Shown here in pieces: positions 7,825-16,268 of a stretch of 64,000 bases of DNA. Source of the DNA: Croceicoccus ponticola (lineage in GTDB: Bacteria > Pseudomonadota > Alphaproteobacteria > Sphingomonadales > Sphingomonadaceae); NCBI RefSeq assembly GCF_004004515.1, contig NZ_RXOL01000001.1, positions 1-64,000 of the forward strand. The letters are read 5' to 3'. A program made the position numbers and the translations under genes. Within the stretch, counting starts at the first letter, position 1. Every line of letters begins with the position of its first letter. The notes below the pieces were generated by a model. It was given only the letters and a program-made list of their open reading frames with translations, searched no databases and was not told where the DNA came from.

Positions 7825-9224
7825 AAGGCGAAGATCTTGCCGGGGTTTAGCAGGTTCTGCGGATCGAGCGCACGCTTGATCATGCGCATCTGGTCGACCG
7901 CGTCGCCCAGTTCGGCGACCAGCCACTCCTGCTTGCCCAGCCCGATGCCGTGTTCGCCGGTGCAGGTTCCGTCCATCGCCAGTGCCCGCTCGATCAGGCG
8001 CCGGTTGATCGCTTCGACTTCGGACCATTCGTCCGGCGCATTGGGGTCGAGCGAGAATACGACGTGGAAATTGCCGTCGCCGACGTGGCCCAGGATCGTG
8101 GCCGGCATGCTAGCGGTGGCAAGGTCTGCCTGCGTTTCGACAATGCATTGGGCCAGCCGGCTTATCGGCACGCAGACATCGGTGGCCCAGCCAACCGCGC
8201 CTTGTCGCAAGTTTACGGCGGCATAGTAGGCATCGTGCCTTGCGCGCCACAGTCGGTTGCGCTCTTCGGGTCGGTCTGACCAGTCGAACGCACTGCCGCC
8301 ATTGCCCTGAGCCAGCGCTTCGACCGTCGCGACCTGTTCGGCGACATATGCCGCGCTGCCGTGAAATTCGAAGAACAGCGTCGGCGCTTCGGCATAGTCG
8401 AGCTTGGACCAGCGATTGACTGCGCGCATTTGCAGCGCGTCGAGGATTTCGACCCGCGCCAACGGCACGCCGCACTGAATCGACTGGACCACAGTGTCCA
8501 CCGCGCCTTCGAGCGATGCGAAGCTGCAGACTGCGGCCGAGATCGCTTCGGGAATGGGATGGAGCCGCAGCGTGACTTCGGTGATGATGCCTAGCGTGCC
8601 TTCGGACCCGACGTACAGGCGGGTGAGGTCGTATCCTGCCGCCGACTTGCGCGCGCGCCGGGCGGTGCGGATCACCTTGCCCTGCGGCGTCACGATCTCA
8701 AGGCTCAGCACCGCGTCCTTCATCGTGCCGTAGCGAACCGCGTTGGTGCCGCTCGCCCGGGTCGAGGCCATGCCGCCGATCGTGGCGTTGGCGCCGGGGT
8801 CGATGGGAAAGAACAGGCCCTTGTCGCGCAAGTGCAGGTTCAATTCCTCGCGCCGGACGCCGGGCTGGACGACGCAGTCGAAATCGGCGTCGTTGACCGT
8901 GACGATCCGGTCCATCCGCGTCAGGTCGAGCGAGATGCCGCCAAGCACCGCGGCGGCGTTACCTTCTATCGATGTGCCCGCACCGAAAGGGACGATCGGC
9001 ACGTCGGCCGCCGCGCAAAGATTGACCAGCGCGACGACGTCGTCGGTGTTCTCGGCGAACACGACCGCGTCGGGCAACATCGCTTCGTAATGCGATTCGC
9101 TCGATCCGTGCTGTTCACGGATGGCCTGACCCGCTTGCAGCCGGCTGCCGAAACGGGCCTCGATCCTGGCGAGGAACCCTTCGGGCAGCGGTCGGCGCGG
9201 GGGCAAGTTTGCGCCCGTGTGCAT
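7821..9224 (-). CDS. FAD-linked oxidase, D-lactate dehydrogenase/GlcD type
   Basis: A 467-residue flavoprotein with a PCMH-type FAD domain (about residues 50-230; PFGAGTSIEGNA, GTMKDAVLSLEIVTP) and a FAD-oxidase C domain ending in the family motif GTCTGEHGIGLGK and ALDPQNLLNPGKIF. Members oxidise D-2-hydroxy acids such as D-lactate, glycolate or D-2-hydroxyglutarate, usually passing electrons to cytochrome c or quinone. It lies one base downstream of the TonB receptor stop and overlaps the MFS gene, so all three are probably one transcript. Confidence 0.9.
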   Translation of the reverse strand: MHTGANLPPRRPLPEGFLARIEARFGSRLQAGQAIREQHGSSESHYEAMLPDAVVFAENTDDVVALVNLCAAADVPIVPFGAGTSIEGNAAAVLGGISLDLTRMDRIVTVNDADFDCVVQPGVRREELNLHLRDKGLFFPIDPGANATIGGMASTRASGTNAVRYGTMKDAVLSLEIVTPQGKVIRTARRARKSAAGYDLTRLYVGSEGTLGIITEVTLRLHPIPEAISAAVCSFASLEGAVDTVVQSIQCGVPLARVEILDALQMRAVNRWSKLDYAEAPTLFFEFHGSAAYVAEQVATVEALAQGNGGSAFDWSDRPEERNRLWRARHDAYYAAVNLRQGAVGWATDVCVPISRLAQCIVETQADLATASMPATILGHVGDGNFHVVFSLDPNAPDEWSEVEAINRRLIERALAMDGTCTGEHGIGLGKQEWLVAELGDAVDQMRMIKRALDPQNLLNPGKIFAL

Positions 9225-9225
9225 G

Positions 9226-11421
9226 TCAGAAATTCAATGCGGCGCGGACGCCGACGCGGCGGCTGTCACCCATGATGCCAAGGTCGGAGGCGGGAAGCCC
9301 GGCAAGCTGCAACGTGGTGCGCTCGATAAAGCTTTCCCAATACTCTTCCTTGAACAAGTTGCTGACAAAGGCGCTGATTTGAACCGGTCCCGTGCGATAA
9401 GTCGCCGAACCGCCGACGAGCCAGTAACCGTCGAGCAAGGTCGGCGTCGTCTGGTTTAGCGTGGCCGCCAGCCGCTTGCCCTTGCCGGTGACATTGGCGC
9501 TGAGAACGAATTCGCTGGCGCCAAGGTCGATGGTGTAATCGGTCGCGAGGTTCGCCGACCAGTCGGGCTGGAACGTCAGCCGGTCCGAGGACAGCGTACG
9601 GCCCGTGGTCTGGGTATAGGCGCTGGAATCGGTAAAGCGAGCGTGCATCAGGGTCAGCCCGCCGCTGACCGACCATGCCGGGACCGGTTTGACGAAGCCT
9701 TCCAGCTCGACGCCATAGGTTTCGACGTCGCCGGAATTGAGATCGACCGTGACCAGCCCGCCGCCTGCCGCCGGGGCAATCGAATTCAGGCCGATGTAAT
9801 CCTTGTAATCGTTATAGAACAGCGCCCCTGCAATGCCCGCATTGCCGCCGGGTGCACCGTATTTCGCGCCCACTTCGTACGTCCATGCGCTGTCGCCGCG
9901 ATACGTCCGGGTAGGGGCGGTCGGTGCGTTGAAGCCGCCGCCGCGATAGCCGCGCGCGACCGACGCATATGTCATGAGTTCCGGCGACCAGGTGCGCCGC
10001 ACGGTCAGCTTGGGTTGCCATTCGCTCGACTTGATCTTCGCTTCGGGCAGTGGCCCGCCGACCGATCCGAGCGGACCGAGCACGGTCACGACCGAACCGT
10101 TGGCCGAGCGCGTCTCTCGATCGTAACGCAGGCCCAGCGCTACTTCCCATGCGTTTGTCGGGTTCCAGAACACAGTGCCGAACGCGGCGTAAGTATCGGC
10201 TTTGGTCGCATTGGTGGTGTTGCGAACCACGTCGAAAGGAAATCCGGTGATGATCGGATACAATGTGGTCGCATCGACCGCCTTGGCTTCCTCGCGGCTG
10301 TAGAACAGGCCCATGAGGGTCGAGATCGTCGGCGACAGGTCGCTGTCCAGCCGCAGCTCGGTGGTTTTCGTGCGGAGGGTATCGCCACCCGTCGCGCGGG
10401 CGAAATCGCCCGGTCCGAAATCGACGTCGCCTTCGACATTGGTCCCGTCGCGCGCGTCAAAGGCGCCGATCAGCGTCAGCTTGCTGGCCAGCGCCTCGAT
10501 CGGCACCGCAAGCTTCGCATTGATGCCCCGATATTTGTATTCGACCGCGTTGAGCGTGTTGAAGGTCAGGTCGCGCGAATAATCGTCGGTGCCGTCGACA
10601 CGGGAATAGGGAATGTTGACCGAGTCGATCCAGTCGTAATAGCCATTGACCGTCAGCTCGACCGCCCCCGGCGTCAGTCGCACCGTGCCGTTGATGGAAT
10701 CGCTGTTGAATGGCGTCCCGGCCTTGTCGAGCAGGATGTTGCGGCTGAACCCGTCCTGTTCCTGATGCGATGCGGCGACGCGGACGGACAGCAGGTCGGC
10801 CACGATCGGCCCCGACAGCGATCCTGCGACAATCATCTGGTCATCAGGGCCAGCATAGCTTGCGCTGGCGCGGCCTTCGAACTGGTTGCCGGGCAGGCGG
10901 GTGATGACGTTGATCGCGCCGCCCAGCGTGTTCTTGCCGTAAAGCGTACCCTGCGGTCCGCGCAGCACTTCGATCCGCTCGAGATCGAGCAACGGGTTGT
11001 TGAGATAGGCGGTATTGGGCCGGTAGATGCCGTCGACGAACAGGCCGACGCCCGGCTGGACCGATTGCACCAGCGTCACGCCCACCCCGCGGATCGCCAC
11101 GAATGCGCGGCCCGCACCGTCGCTGTTGATGTTCAGGCCGGGCGACAGCACCGCCGCTTCGCGTACCGAATTCATGCCGCGCGACGCCAGCGTGTCGCCG
11201 TCGATGGCAGTGACCGCGAGCGGTACGTCGAGCAAAGTTTCTTCGCGCTTGCGGGCGGTGACGACGATCAGCTGGTTTTCGGACTGCTGCGTCGCGACGG
11301 TTTGCGCCGATCTGTCTTCGGGCAGCGCGCTCTGGGCATGGGCTGCGATGGGCAAGAGCGTGGCAATGGCAACACTGGCGACAGAAGCGCTGGCGAAACA
11401 GGCGTGACGGATTGACAGCAT
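9226..11421 (-). CDS. TonB-dependent outer-membrane receptor 1
   Basis: The 731-residue receptor has a signal peptide ending near AHAQS (about residue 30), a TonB-box-like segment (LIVVTARKREETLLDVP), a plug domain with LRGPQGTLYGKNTLGGAINV, and a 22-strand barrel ending in the terminal aromatic strand VGVRAALNF. It imports a large or scarce ligand using TonB energy. The ribosome site GGGGGAGAGGA precedes the ATG. It leads the operon with the FAD-linked oxidase and MFS carrier, suggesting uptake of a catabolic substrate rather than iron. Confidence 0.93.
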   Translation of the reverse strand: MLSIRHACFASASVASVAIATLLPIAAHAQSALPEDRSAQTVATQQSENQLIVVTARKREETLLDVPLAVTAIDGDTLASRGMNSVREAAVLSPGLNINSDGAGRAFVAIRGVGVTLVQSVQPGVGLFVDGIYRPNTAYLNNPLLDLERIEVLRGPQGTLYGKNTLGGAINVITRLPGNQFEGRASASYAGPDDQMIVAGSLSGPIVADLLSVRVAASHQEQDGFSRNILLDKAGTPFNSDSINGTVRLTPGAVELTVNGYYDWIDSVNIPYSRVDGTDDYSRDLTFNTLNAVEYKYRGINAKLAVPIEALASKLTLIGAFDARDGTNVEGDVDFGPGDFARATGGDTLRTKTTELRLDSDLSPTISTLMGLFYSREEAKAVDATTLYPIITGFPFDVVRNTTNATKADTYAAFGTVFWNPTNAWEVALGLRYDRETRSANGSVVTVLGPLGSVGGPLPEAKIKSSEWQPKLTVRRTWSPELMTYASVARGYRGGGFNAPTAPTRTYRGDSAWTYEVGAKYGAPGGNAGIAGALFYNDYKDYIGLNSIAPAAGGGLVTVDLNSGDVETYGVELEGFVKPVPAWSVSGGLTLMHARFTDSSAYTQTTGRTLSSDRLTFQPDWSANLATDYTIDLGASEFVLSANVTGKGKRLAATLNQTTPTLLDGYWLVGGSATYRTGPVQISAFVSNLFKEEYWESFIERTTLQLAGLPASDLGIMGDSRRVGVRAALNF

Positions 11422-11463
11422 CGGTTGGTCCTCTCCCCCGGGGTCACAAGCCCCGCTACCCGA

Positions 11464-11495
11464 CCTATCTGACAGCTTTCATACCTATATGAAAG
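11464..11495. promoter_or_regulatory. candidate operator: direct repeat plus palindrome before TonB receptor 1
   Basis: CCTATCTGACAG (11464-11475) and CCTATATGAAAG (11484-11495) are direct repeats with a 20-base period, about two helical turns, the spacing AraC-type activators favour. The second copy is also half of a perfect inverted repeat CTTTCATA-CCTA-TATGAAAG (11476-11495). It lies 43-74 bases upstream of the receptor ATG, in the gap before the SDR gene. Confidence 0.5.
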
Positions 11496-11540
11496 GTCGC
11501 GCGTATTTGCCGATCGTCAGAGCGATTGTGCCGATCGTCC

Positions 11541-12314
11541 TCACCAACAAGTATAACCACCGTCGGCGAGGACGATGCTGCCTGTCATCAGCGATGCCAT
11601 GTCGGACGCTAGAAACAGCACGATGGCCGCGACTTCCTCCGGCTCGCCCAGCCGTCCCATCGGGGTTCCGTCGATCCACCGGCGGTACATCTCGCCGCTC
11701 TTGTCCGCAAAGGCGTTGAGCGGCGTGGCGATATAGGTCGGCGCCACCGCGTTGACCCTGACGCCGCGATCCGCCCATTCGGCGGCAAGGCTGCGGGTAA
11801 GCTGGTGCACTGCCGCCTTGGAGGCGTTGTAATAGCTCTGCGGCTGGGGGCGATTGACAATGAACCCGCTCATCGACCCGATATTGACGATGCTGCCGCG
11901 ACCTGCTGCCAACATGTGGCGGCCAAAGCTGCGGGCGCACCAGAAGCTGCCGTTGAGATTGACGTCGAGCACGTTGCGCCAGTGTTCGTCCGTGACATCC
12001 TCTGCGGGGGTTTCGCTTCGCGCGATACCGGCATTGTTGACGAGAATGTCGATCCGTCCCGCCCGCGCCAACATGGCTTCTGCCGCTGCGTCGACGGCTT
12101 TCGAATCGGTCACGTCGAGCGTCGCTGTTTCGGCATCGATCCCGACAGCGGCCAATCGGCTGGCTGCGAGAGCGAGCGCCTCTCGATCACGGTCGGCAAT
12201 TGTGATTTGCGCACCCGCTTCGCCCAGTGCCTGTGCACAGGCAAGTCCGATGCCCTGCGCTCCACCCGTGACGAACGCCGTTCGCCCGTCGAGCCGCAGT
12301 TTCTCAAGATACAT
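11541..12314 (-). CDS. SDR family oxidoreductase, first catabolic block
   Basis: A classical 257-residue short-chain dehydrogenase: cofactor motif TGGAQGIG (residues 15-22), NNAG, catalytic Ser in NIGSMSG, the YYNASK Tyr-Lys pair and the C-terminal GSIVLADGGYTCW. The Asp after strand 2 (IADRDREA) points to NAD(H). The ATG at 12314 (MYLEKLRLDG) is preferred; the longer frame upstream is the esterase gene in another frame. It follows the esterase by 13 bases on the same strand. Confidence 0.92.
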   Translation of the reverse strand: MYLEKLRLDGRTAFVTGGAQGIGLACAQALGEAGAQITIADRDREALALAASRLAAVGIDAETATLDVTDSKAVDAAAEAMLARAGRIDILVNNAGIARSETPAEDVTDEHWRNVLDVNLNGSFWCARSFGRHMLAAGRGSIVNIGSMSGFIVNRPQPQSYYNASKAAVHQLTRSLAAEWADRGVRVNAVAPTYIATPLNAFADKSGEMYRRWIDGTPMGRLGEPEEVAAIVLFLASDMASLMTGSIVLADGGYTCW

Positions 12315-12327
12315 CGCACTTCGTCCT

Positions 12328-13857
12328 TCAGGCGGGCAGGAATTCGGCGGCGCGCATCGGCGGTTCGGACAGGACCGAATTTGCCTCAAGCTGAAAGACG
12401 CCCCGGTTTTCGTCCCATTGCGGCCAGGGCAGGGTGCCGTCCGTGGCAAACCGGGCCCAGATCGCATGAACCCGCTCTGCCAGCGCCGCGGGAGGATGTT
12501 CGCCGGCCAGGCCGCGTGGCCCGGTGACGGTGTCGAGCGTGCGAAACACGAACGGCAGTTCGATGCCGTGGCACGCACCGAGCTCTCCGCCGCAGGCCGA
12601 CGAGCGCCAGTCCATTTCGTACATCCAAGTCCTGCCCCGGTGCGCACTGGCGTATTGGCGCGCGGGCCAGCGAAAGACGAGATCGGTCATCGCGCGCGTC
12701 ATCGCCGCCCCGGGCCGCACGCCCTTGTCGCCAAGACCATAAGCCTTGAGCGCCGCCCGCGCGCGCGGTTGCGAGCGGGACAGCAACCACCATGCGACCA
12801 GCCCCGGTATCTTTTCACGGACGCCGGTGGGCACGAAATAAAGGTTCATTTCTTCCGCATTGGTGCCGATCAGCACCTCAACATCCTGCCCGGCGCCTTG
12901 TCGCAGCGCATCGATCGGCTTGACCGGCAGCACGTCGTCACCCCACACCGGGACGAAGCGGCTGATGCCATAAACCGGTTCGAACCCATCGGCATCGCGC
13001 AAGTCCACGGCGGACGGCTTCGCGATCCTGTCGAGCACATCCATCGCCGTTTTGTGGCCGACATCGCGAAATCCGTCTGCATCGGGCGTTACGCCCAAGA
13101 GCTTGGCCAGTTTGCGCACCAGCCTTTGGGCGATCCCGACTTCGCGGACCATCGCGCCATGACCGCTCTGGATGATTGCGCGCCTGAACAGGCCTGCGGC
13201 AAGCGGCGAAGTGACGAGGTCGGCGATGGCCATGGCCCCTGCGCTTTCGCCAAAGACGGTGACGTTGGCCGGATCGCCGCCGAACGCTGAGATGTTTTCC
13301 TGAACCCAGCGCAACGCGAACAATATGTCGCGCAGGCCAAGATTGGTCGGCGCACCGGGCACCGGGAGGAAGCCATCGATGCCCATGCGATAATTGATCG
13401 CAACGCAGATCGCGCCCGAACGGGCGAACGCGGTTCCGTTGCTGACCGGTGCATCCTTGCTGCCGACGACGAAACCGCCGCCGTGAACCCAGACCATAAC
13501 CGGCGCGCCCGGCACGCCTTCCGCCGCGCTCGATCCTGCCGCTCTTGATTCCGCGTCCGCCGCTTCGGGCGCCCAGACATTGAGGCGCAGGTAGTCGCCG
13601 TCCGATCCGTCGCTGCCGCGACCGATCAACGGCACGGCATCGATTTGCGGCAGATCGCGCACGCGGTGTGGCGCCGAAGGTCCGGGCTCGATCGCGTCGA
13701 ATATCCCGGCCCATGGCTGCCGTGGCTGCGGCATTGCGAACCGGACGGGGGGCGCGGCATAAGGAATGCCAAGGAACGTGCGAACGCCACCAGCCTGACG
13801 GCCGACGACGGTTCCGGCATGCGTCATGACGGGTTGGGTGATGTTGGATGGGTCCAT
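12328..13857 (-). CDS. type B carboxylesterase
   Basis: A 509-residue alpha/beta-hydrolase of the carboxylesterase/para-nitrobenzyl esterase family. The oxyanion hole is VHGGGF (His125), the nucleophile elbow GESAGAM (Ser205), and later acidic and His members are visible in GTNAEEMN and GACHGIELPF. The family hydrolyses carboxylic esters. No signal peptide is evident from the start chosen (MDPSNITQPV), so it probably acts inside the cell. Placed upstream of the SDR, it could release an alcohol or acid that the SDR and FAD oxidase then process. Confidence 0.92.
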   Translation of the reverse strand: MDPSNITQPVMTHAGTVVGRQAGGVRTFLGIPYAAPPVRFAMPQPRQPWAGIFDAIEPGPSAPHRVRDLPQIDAVPLIGRGSDGSDGDYLRLNVWAPEAADAESRAAGSSAAEGVPGAPVMVWVHGGGFVVGSKDAPVSNGTAFARSGAICVAINYRMGIDGFLPVPGAPTNLGLRDILFALRWVQENISAFGGDPANVTVFGESAGAMAIADLVTSPLAAGLFRRAIIQSGHGAMVREVGIAQRLVRKLAKLLGVTPDADGFRDVGHKTAMDVLDRIAKPSAVDLRDADGFEPVYGISRFVPVWGDDVLPVKPIDALRQGAGQDVEVLIGTNAEEMNLYFVPTGVREKIPGLVAWWLLSRSQPRARAALKAYGLGDKGVRPGAAMTRAMTDLVFRWPARQYASAHRGRTWMYEMDWRSSACGGELGACHGIELPFVFRTLDTVTGPRGLAGEHPPAALAERVHAIWARFATDGTLPWPQWDENRGVFQLEANSVLSEPPMRAAEFLPA

Positions 13858-14021
13858 CCAGCCACTATCGCTGCGATGGCTGTTGCTGTCATCCCCGTGG
13901 GTTGTGCCGGAAGTCAGGCCGGATTTGCCGGACGCGTGTCCGGTCACGAGATGGCCGGTTTGGCAATGCGCGCCGCGCGGCTATAGGGGGCGTCCGCAAT
14001 CGCAACCATTCAGGCAAACGC

Positions 14022-14360
14022 ATGGCCCGCAAGCATTCGAAACACGGCCCCTACGACGATGCGCAGGACGAGGATGAAAGTCCCGCTCCGGTGGTGCCGT
14101 GCTGGCTCTGCGGCCGGCCCACCGGCAAAACCATCGTGTGGCATCATCCCGTCCCGAAAAGCCGGGGCGGGCGCGATGTCGTCCCGATGCATCCGATCTG
14201 CCAGCAAACGCTGATCGCCAATTTCACCAATTCCGAATTGCAGCGCCACGGGATGGACGTGCAAGGTCTGCTGGACAATCCGAACGTGCGCAAGTTCGTC
14301 GACTGGGTCGCGAACAAGGACCCCGATTTCACCGCGACGACGGCCAAGAAGAAGCGCTGA
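14022..14360 (+). CDS. HNH endonuclease-like small protein
   Basis: The 112-residue protein carries CWLCGRP, a central HHPVPKSRGGRD and HPICQQTL, the arrangement of an HNH/beta-beta-alpha-metal nuclease with CxxC...HxxC zinc positions. It is basic at both ends (MARKHSKHG, AKKKR). Such proteins occur as stand-alone genes in many alphaproteobacteria with unknown role. The third HNH position is not obvious, so catalytic activity is uncertain. It is a single gene between the two catabolic blocks. Confidence 0.75.
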   Translation: MARKHSKHGPYDDAQDEDESPAPVVPCWLCGRPTGKTIVWHHPVPKSRGGRDVVPMHPICQQTLIANFTNSELQRHGMDVQGLLDNPNVRKFVDWVANKDPDFTATTAKKKR

Positions 14361-14372
14361 ACCGGAGCACCT

Positions 14373-14400
14373 GCGTTTCGGGGTCGCGCAACCGAAGCGC
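14373..14400 (+). terminator. stem-loop after HNH gene
   Basis: A 9-bp stem GCGTTTCGG / CCGAAGCGC (one wobble) lies 12 bases past the HNH gene stop. No T-run follows, so it may stabilise the 3' end rather than end transcription. Confidence 0.35.
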
Positions 14401-14441
14401 CCTATGATTATATCCAGTCGCCATGCGATCCTGGCTTAAGT

Positions 14442-14455
14442 ATGACAGTTGTCAT
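14442..14455. promoter_or_regulatory. candidate operator palindrome ATGACA-GT-TGTCAT
   Basis: A perfect 6-bp inverted repeat with a 2-base centre lies 60 bases before the flavoprotein start. It has the size and symmetry of a dimeric repressor site (TetR, MarR or LacI type). I see no exact second copy in this window. Confidence 0.4.
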
Positions 14456-14514
14456 CAAAAAGCTCGGGCAAAGCACAACAGCCCGTCGCGCCAGCGTTTT
14501 TCGGGAGATGGGCA

Positions 14515-16167
14515 TTGTCTGAAGATATGAACTGGGATCTCGAAGTTGACGTCGCCGTGCTCGGCTCTGGCGGGGCGGCGATGACAGCCGCGATCGCAGC
14601 GCACGATTTCGGCGCCAAGGATGTCGTGATCCTCGAAAAGACTGGGATGGTCGGCGGCACCACCGCGATGTCGGGCGGGATGCTGTGGGTTCCGGGCAAT
14701 CCCCATCAGCTGAAGGCCGGTTACGAGGATAACGATGAGGATATCGTCGCCTATCTCGACGCTCTTTCGCCCGGCGCTCTGGACCCTGAAACGCTGATGG
14801 CGTTCATGGAAAGCGGGCCGGAAATGCTGTCCTATCTCGCCGAAAGGACGCCGGTCAGCCTCCACGTCTTCAACGATTTTCCCGACTATCAGCCGTACCT
14901 TCCCGGTGCGAAGCCCGATGGTGGCCGCTCGCTCGACAACGCGGCCTTTTCGTTCGCACGGCTGGGCAAATGGGCATCGCGGGTCAATCCCAGCAAGATG
15001 GCGTACCCCTTACGCGGCAGCCTGATGGAAGCGGTGACCGGCGCGCTGGACGAAGCGACCCTGGCAGAGCGTGAGGCGGGCGACTATCGCGGGCTGGGCC
15101 AGGCGCTGGCGGGATCGCTGTTTCTTGCCGTGCTGGATCGCGGCATCCCGGTCGAATTCGAAAAGCGCGCTCGCAAGCTGATCAAGGACGGGGACCGCGT
15201 GATCGGCGTCATCGCCGAAGATGCCGACGGCAAGGATTTCCGCGTCCGCGCCCGCCGCGGCGTGGTCATTGCCACCGGCGGCTTCGAATGGAACGAAAAG
15301 CTGGTGCAGACTTTCCTGCGTGGGCCGTTGACCGGCCCGGTCAGCGTACCCGAAAACGAAGGCGACGGCCTGTTGATGGCCATCGACGCAGGCGCGCAGC
15401 TTGGCAACATGCAGCACGCCTACTGGATGCAGAGCGTGCTGGAAATGAAGCCGCAGCACCGCAATGCCAAGGCGAACTACCTGCTCGGTTCGGATGAACG
15501 CGCGCGCCCCGGCGCGATCCTCGTCAACAAAAAGGGCAAGCGGTTCGTCAACGAAGCTGCCAACTACAACGCGCTGGGCAAATCGCTTCACGCCTTTGAC
15601 GGTGGCACGCACGAATATGCGAACCTGCCGTATTGGCTGATCATCGACGATCGCTATCGCAACAAGTACCACACCTTCAACACGCCCGCGGGCGGCCCGG
15701 TCCCGTCGTTCATGATGCAGGCCGACACGCTCGAAGAGCTGGCCGAAATGGCTGGCATCGATCCGGCCGGCCTTGTCGCGCAGGTCGCTCATTTCAATGA
15801 AATGGTGCGCAACGGCCACGATGACGATTTCAACCGCGGCGACAACAGCTACGACAATTTCTACATGTGGGGCGACATGGATTTCGAGCCGCCCTACCGC
15901 ACGCTCGGCGCGATCGACCAGGGGCCGTTCTATGCGGTGAAGATGGAAGCAGGCGCGCTGGGCACCGCGGGCGGGCCGCGCACCAATGCCGAAGCGCAGG
16001 TGATCGACTGGAACGATCGGCCGATCCCCGGCCTTTACGCCGCGGGCAACGCGATGTGCGCCGTTCTGGGCGAAGGATACGGCGGGGCCGGTGGCACGCT
16101 CGGCCCCGGCCTGACGTTCGGGTATATCGCCGGGCGTCATCTGGGCACGCATATTTCGAACCACTGA
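14515..16167 (+). CDS. FAD-dependent oxidoreductase, 3-ketosteroid dehydrogenase-like
   Basis: A 550-residue flavoprotein of the fumarate reductase/3-ketosteroid dehydrogenase family: Rossmann site VAVLGSGGAAMTAAIAA, GGTTAMSGGMLWVPGN, and the C-terminal AGNAMCAVLGEGYGGAGGTL then GPGLTFGYIAGRH typical of steroid dehydrogenases. These enzymes desaturate or reduce ring ketones. TTG at 14515 is chosen because GGGAGA sits six bases upstream; the ATG at 14527 lacks a site. It leads a plus-strand set with ThuA-like and Old Yellow Enzyme genes. Confidence 0.85.
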   Translation: MSEDMNWDLEVDVAVLGSGGAAMTAAIAAHDFGAKDVVILEKTGMVGGTTAMSGGMLWVPGNPHQLKAGYEDNDEDIVAYLDALSPGALDPETLMAFMESGPEMLSYLAERTPVSLHVFNDFPDYQPYLPGAKPDGGRSLDNAAFSFARLGKWASRVNPSKMAYPLRGSLMEAVTGALDEATLAEREAGDYRGLGQALAGSLFLAVLDRGIPVEFEKRARKLIKDGDRVIGVIAEDADGKDFRVRARRGVVIATGGFEWNEKLVQTFLRGPLTGPVSVPENEGDGLLMAIDAGAQLGNMQHAYWMQSVLEMKPQHRNAKANYLLGSDERARPGAILVNKKGKRFVNEAANYNALGKSLHAFDGGTHEYANLPYWLIIDDRYRNKYHTFNTPAGGPVPSFMMQADTLEELAEMAGIDPAGLVAQVAHFNEMVRNGHDDDFNRGDNSYDNFYMWGDMDFEPPYRTLGAIDQGPFYAVKMEAGALGTAGGPRTNAEAQVIDWNDRPIPGLYAAGNAMCAVLGEGYGGAGGTLGPGLTFGYIAGRHLGTHISNH

Positions 16168-16202
16168 CCGACTTTCCCAAAAACGCTCTGTCAGTATTAT
16201 CA

Positions 16203-16217
16203 GGCAATTGCCTTAAA
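16203..16217. promoter_or_regulatory. palindrome GGCAATTGCC followed by TTAAA
   Basis: A perfect 10-bp palindrome sits 57 bases before the ThuA-like gene start. The embedded 10-mer TTGCCTTAAA recurs at 19575-19584 before TonB receptor 2. It may be a regulator site or promoter element; the evidence is sequence recurrence only. Confidence 0.3.
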
Positions 16218-16268
16218 CAAGCTCTCCGGCTAGGTTGTGAGCCAACAAGTCGCTTTGGGAGAGTGCCG

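Noticed and set aside
9643-11415. 590-residue open frame opposite TonB receptor 1
   Set aside because: Arg/Asp/Gly-rich shadow of a well-supported receptor gene; no motif or ribosome site.
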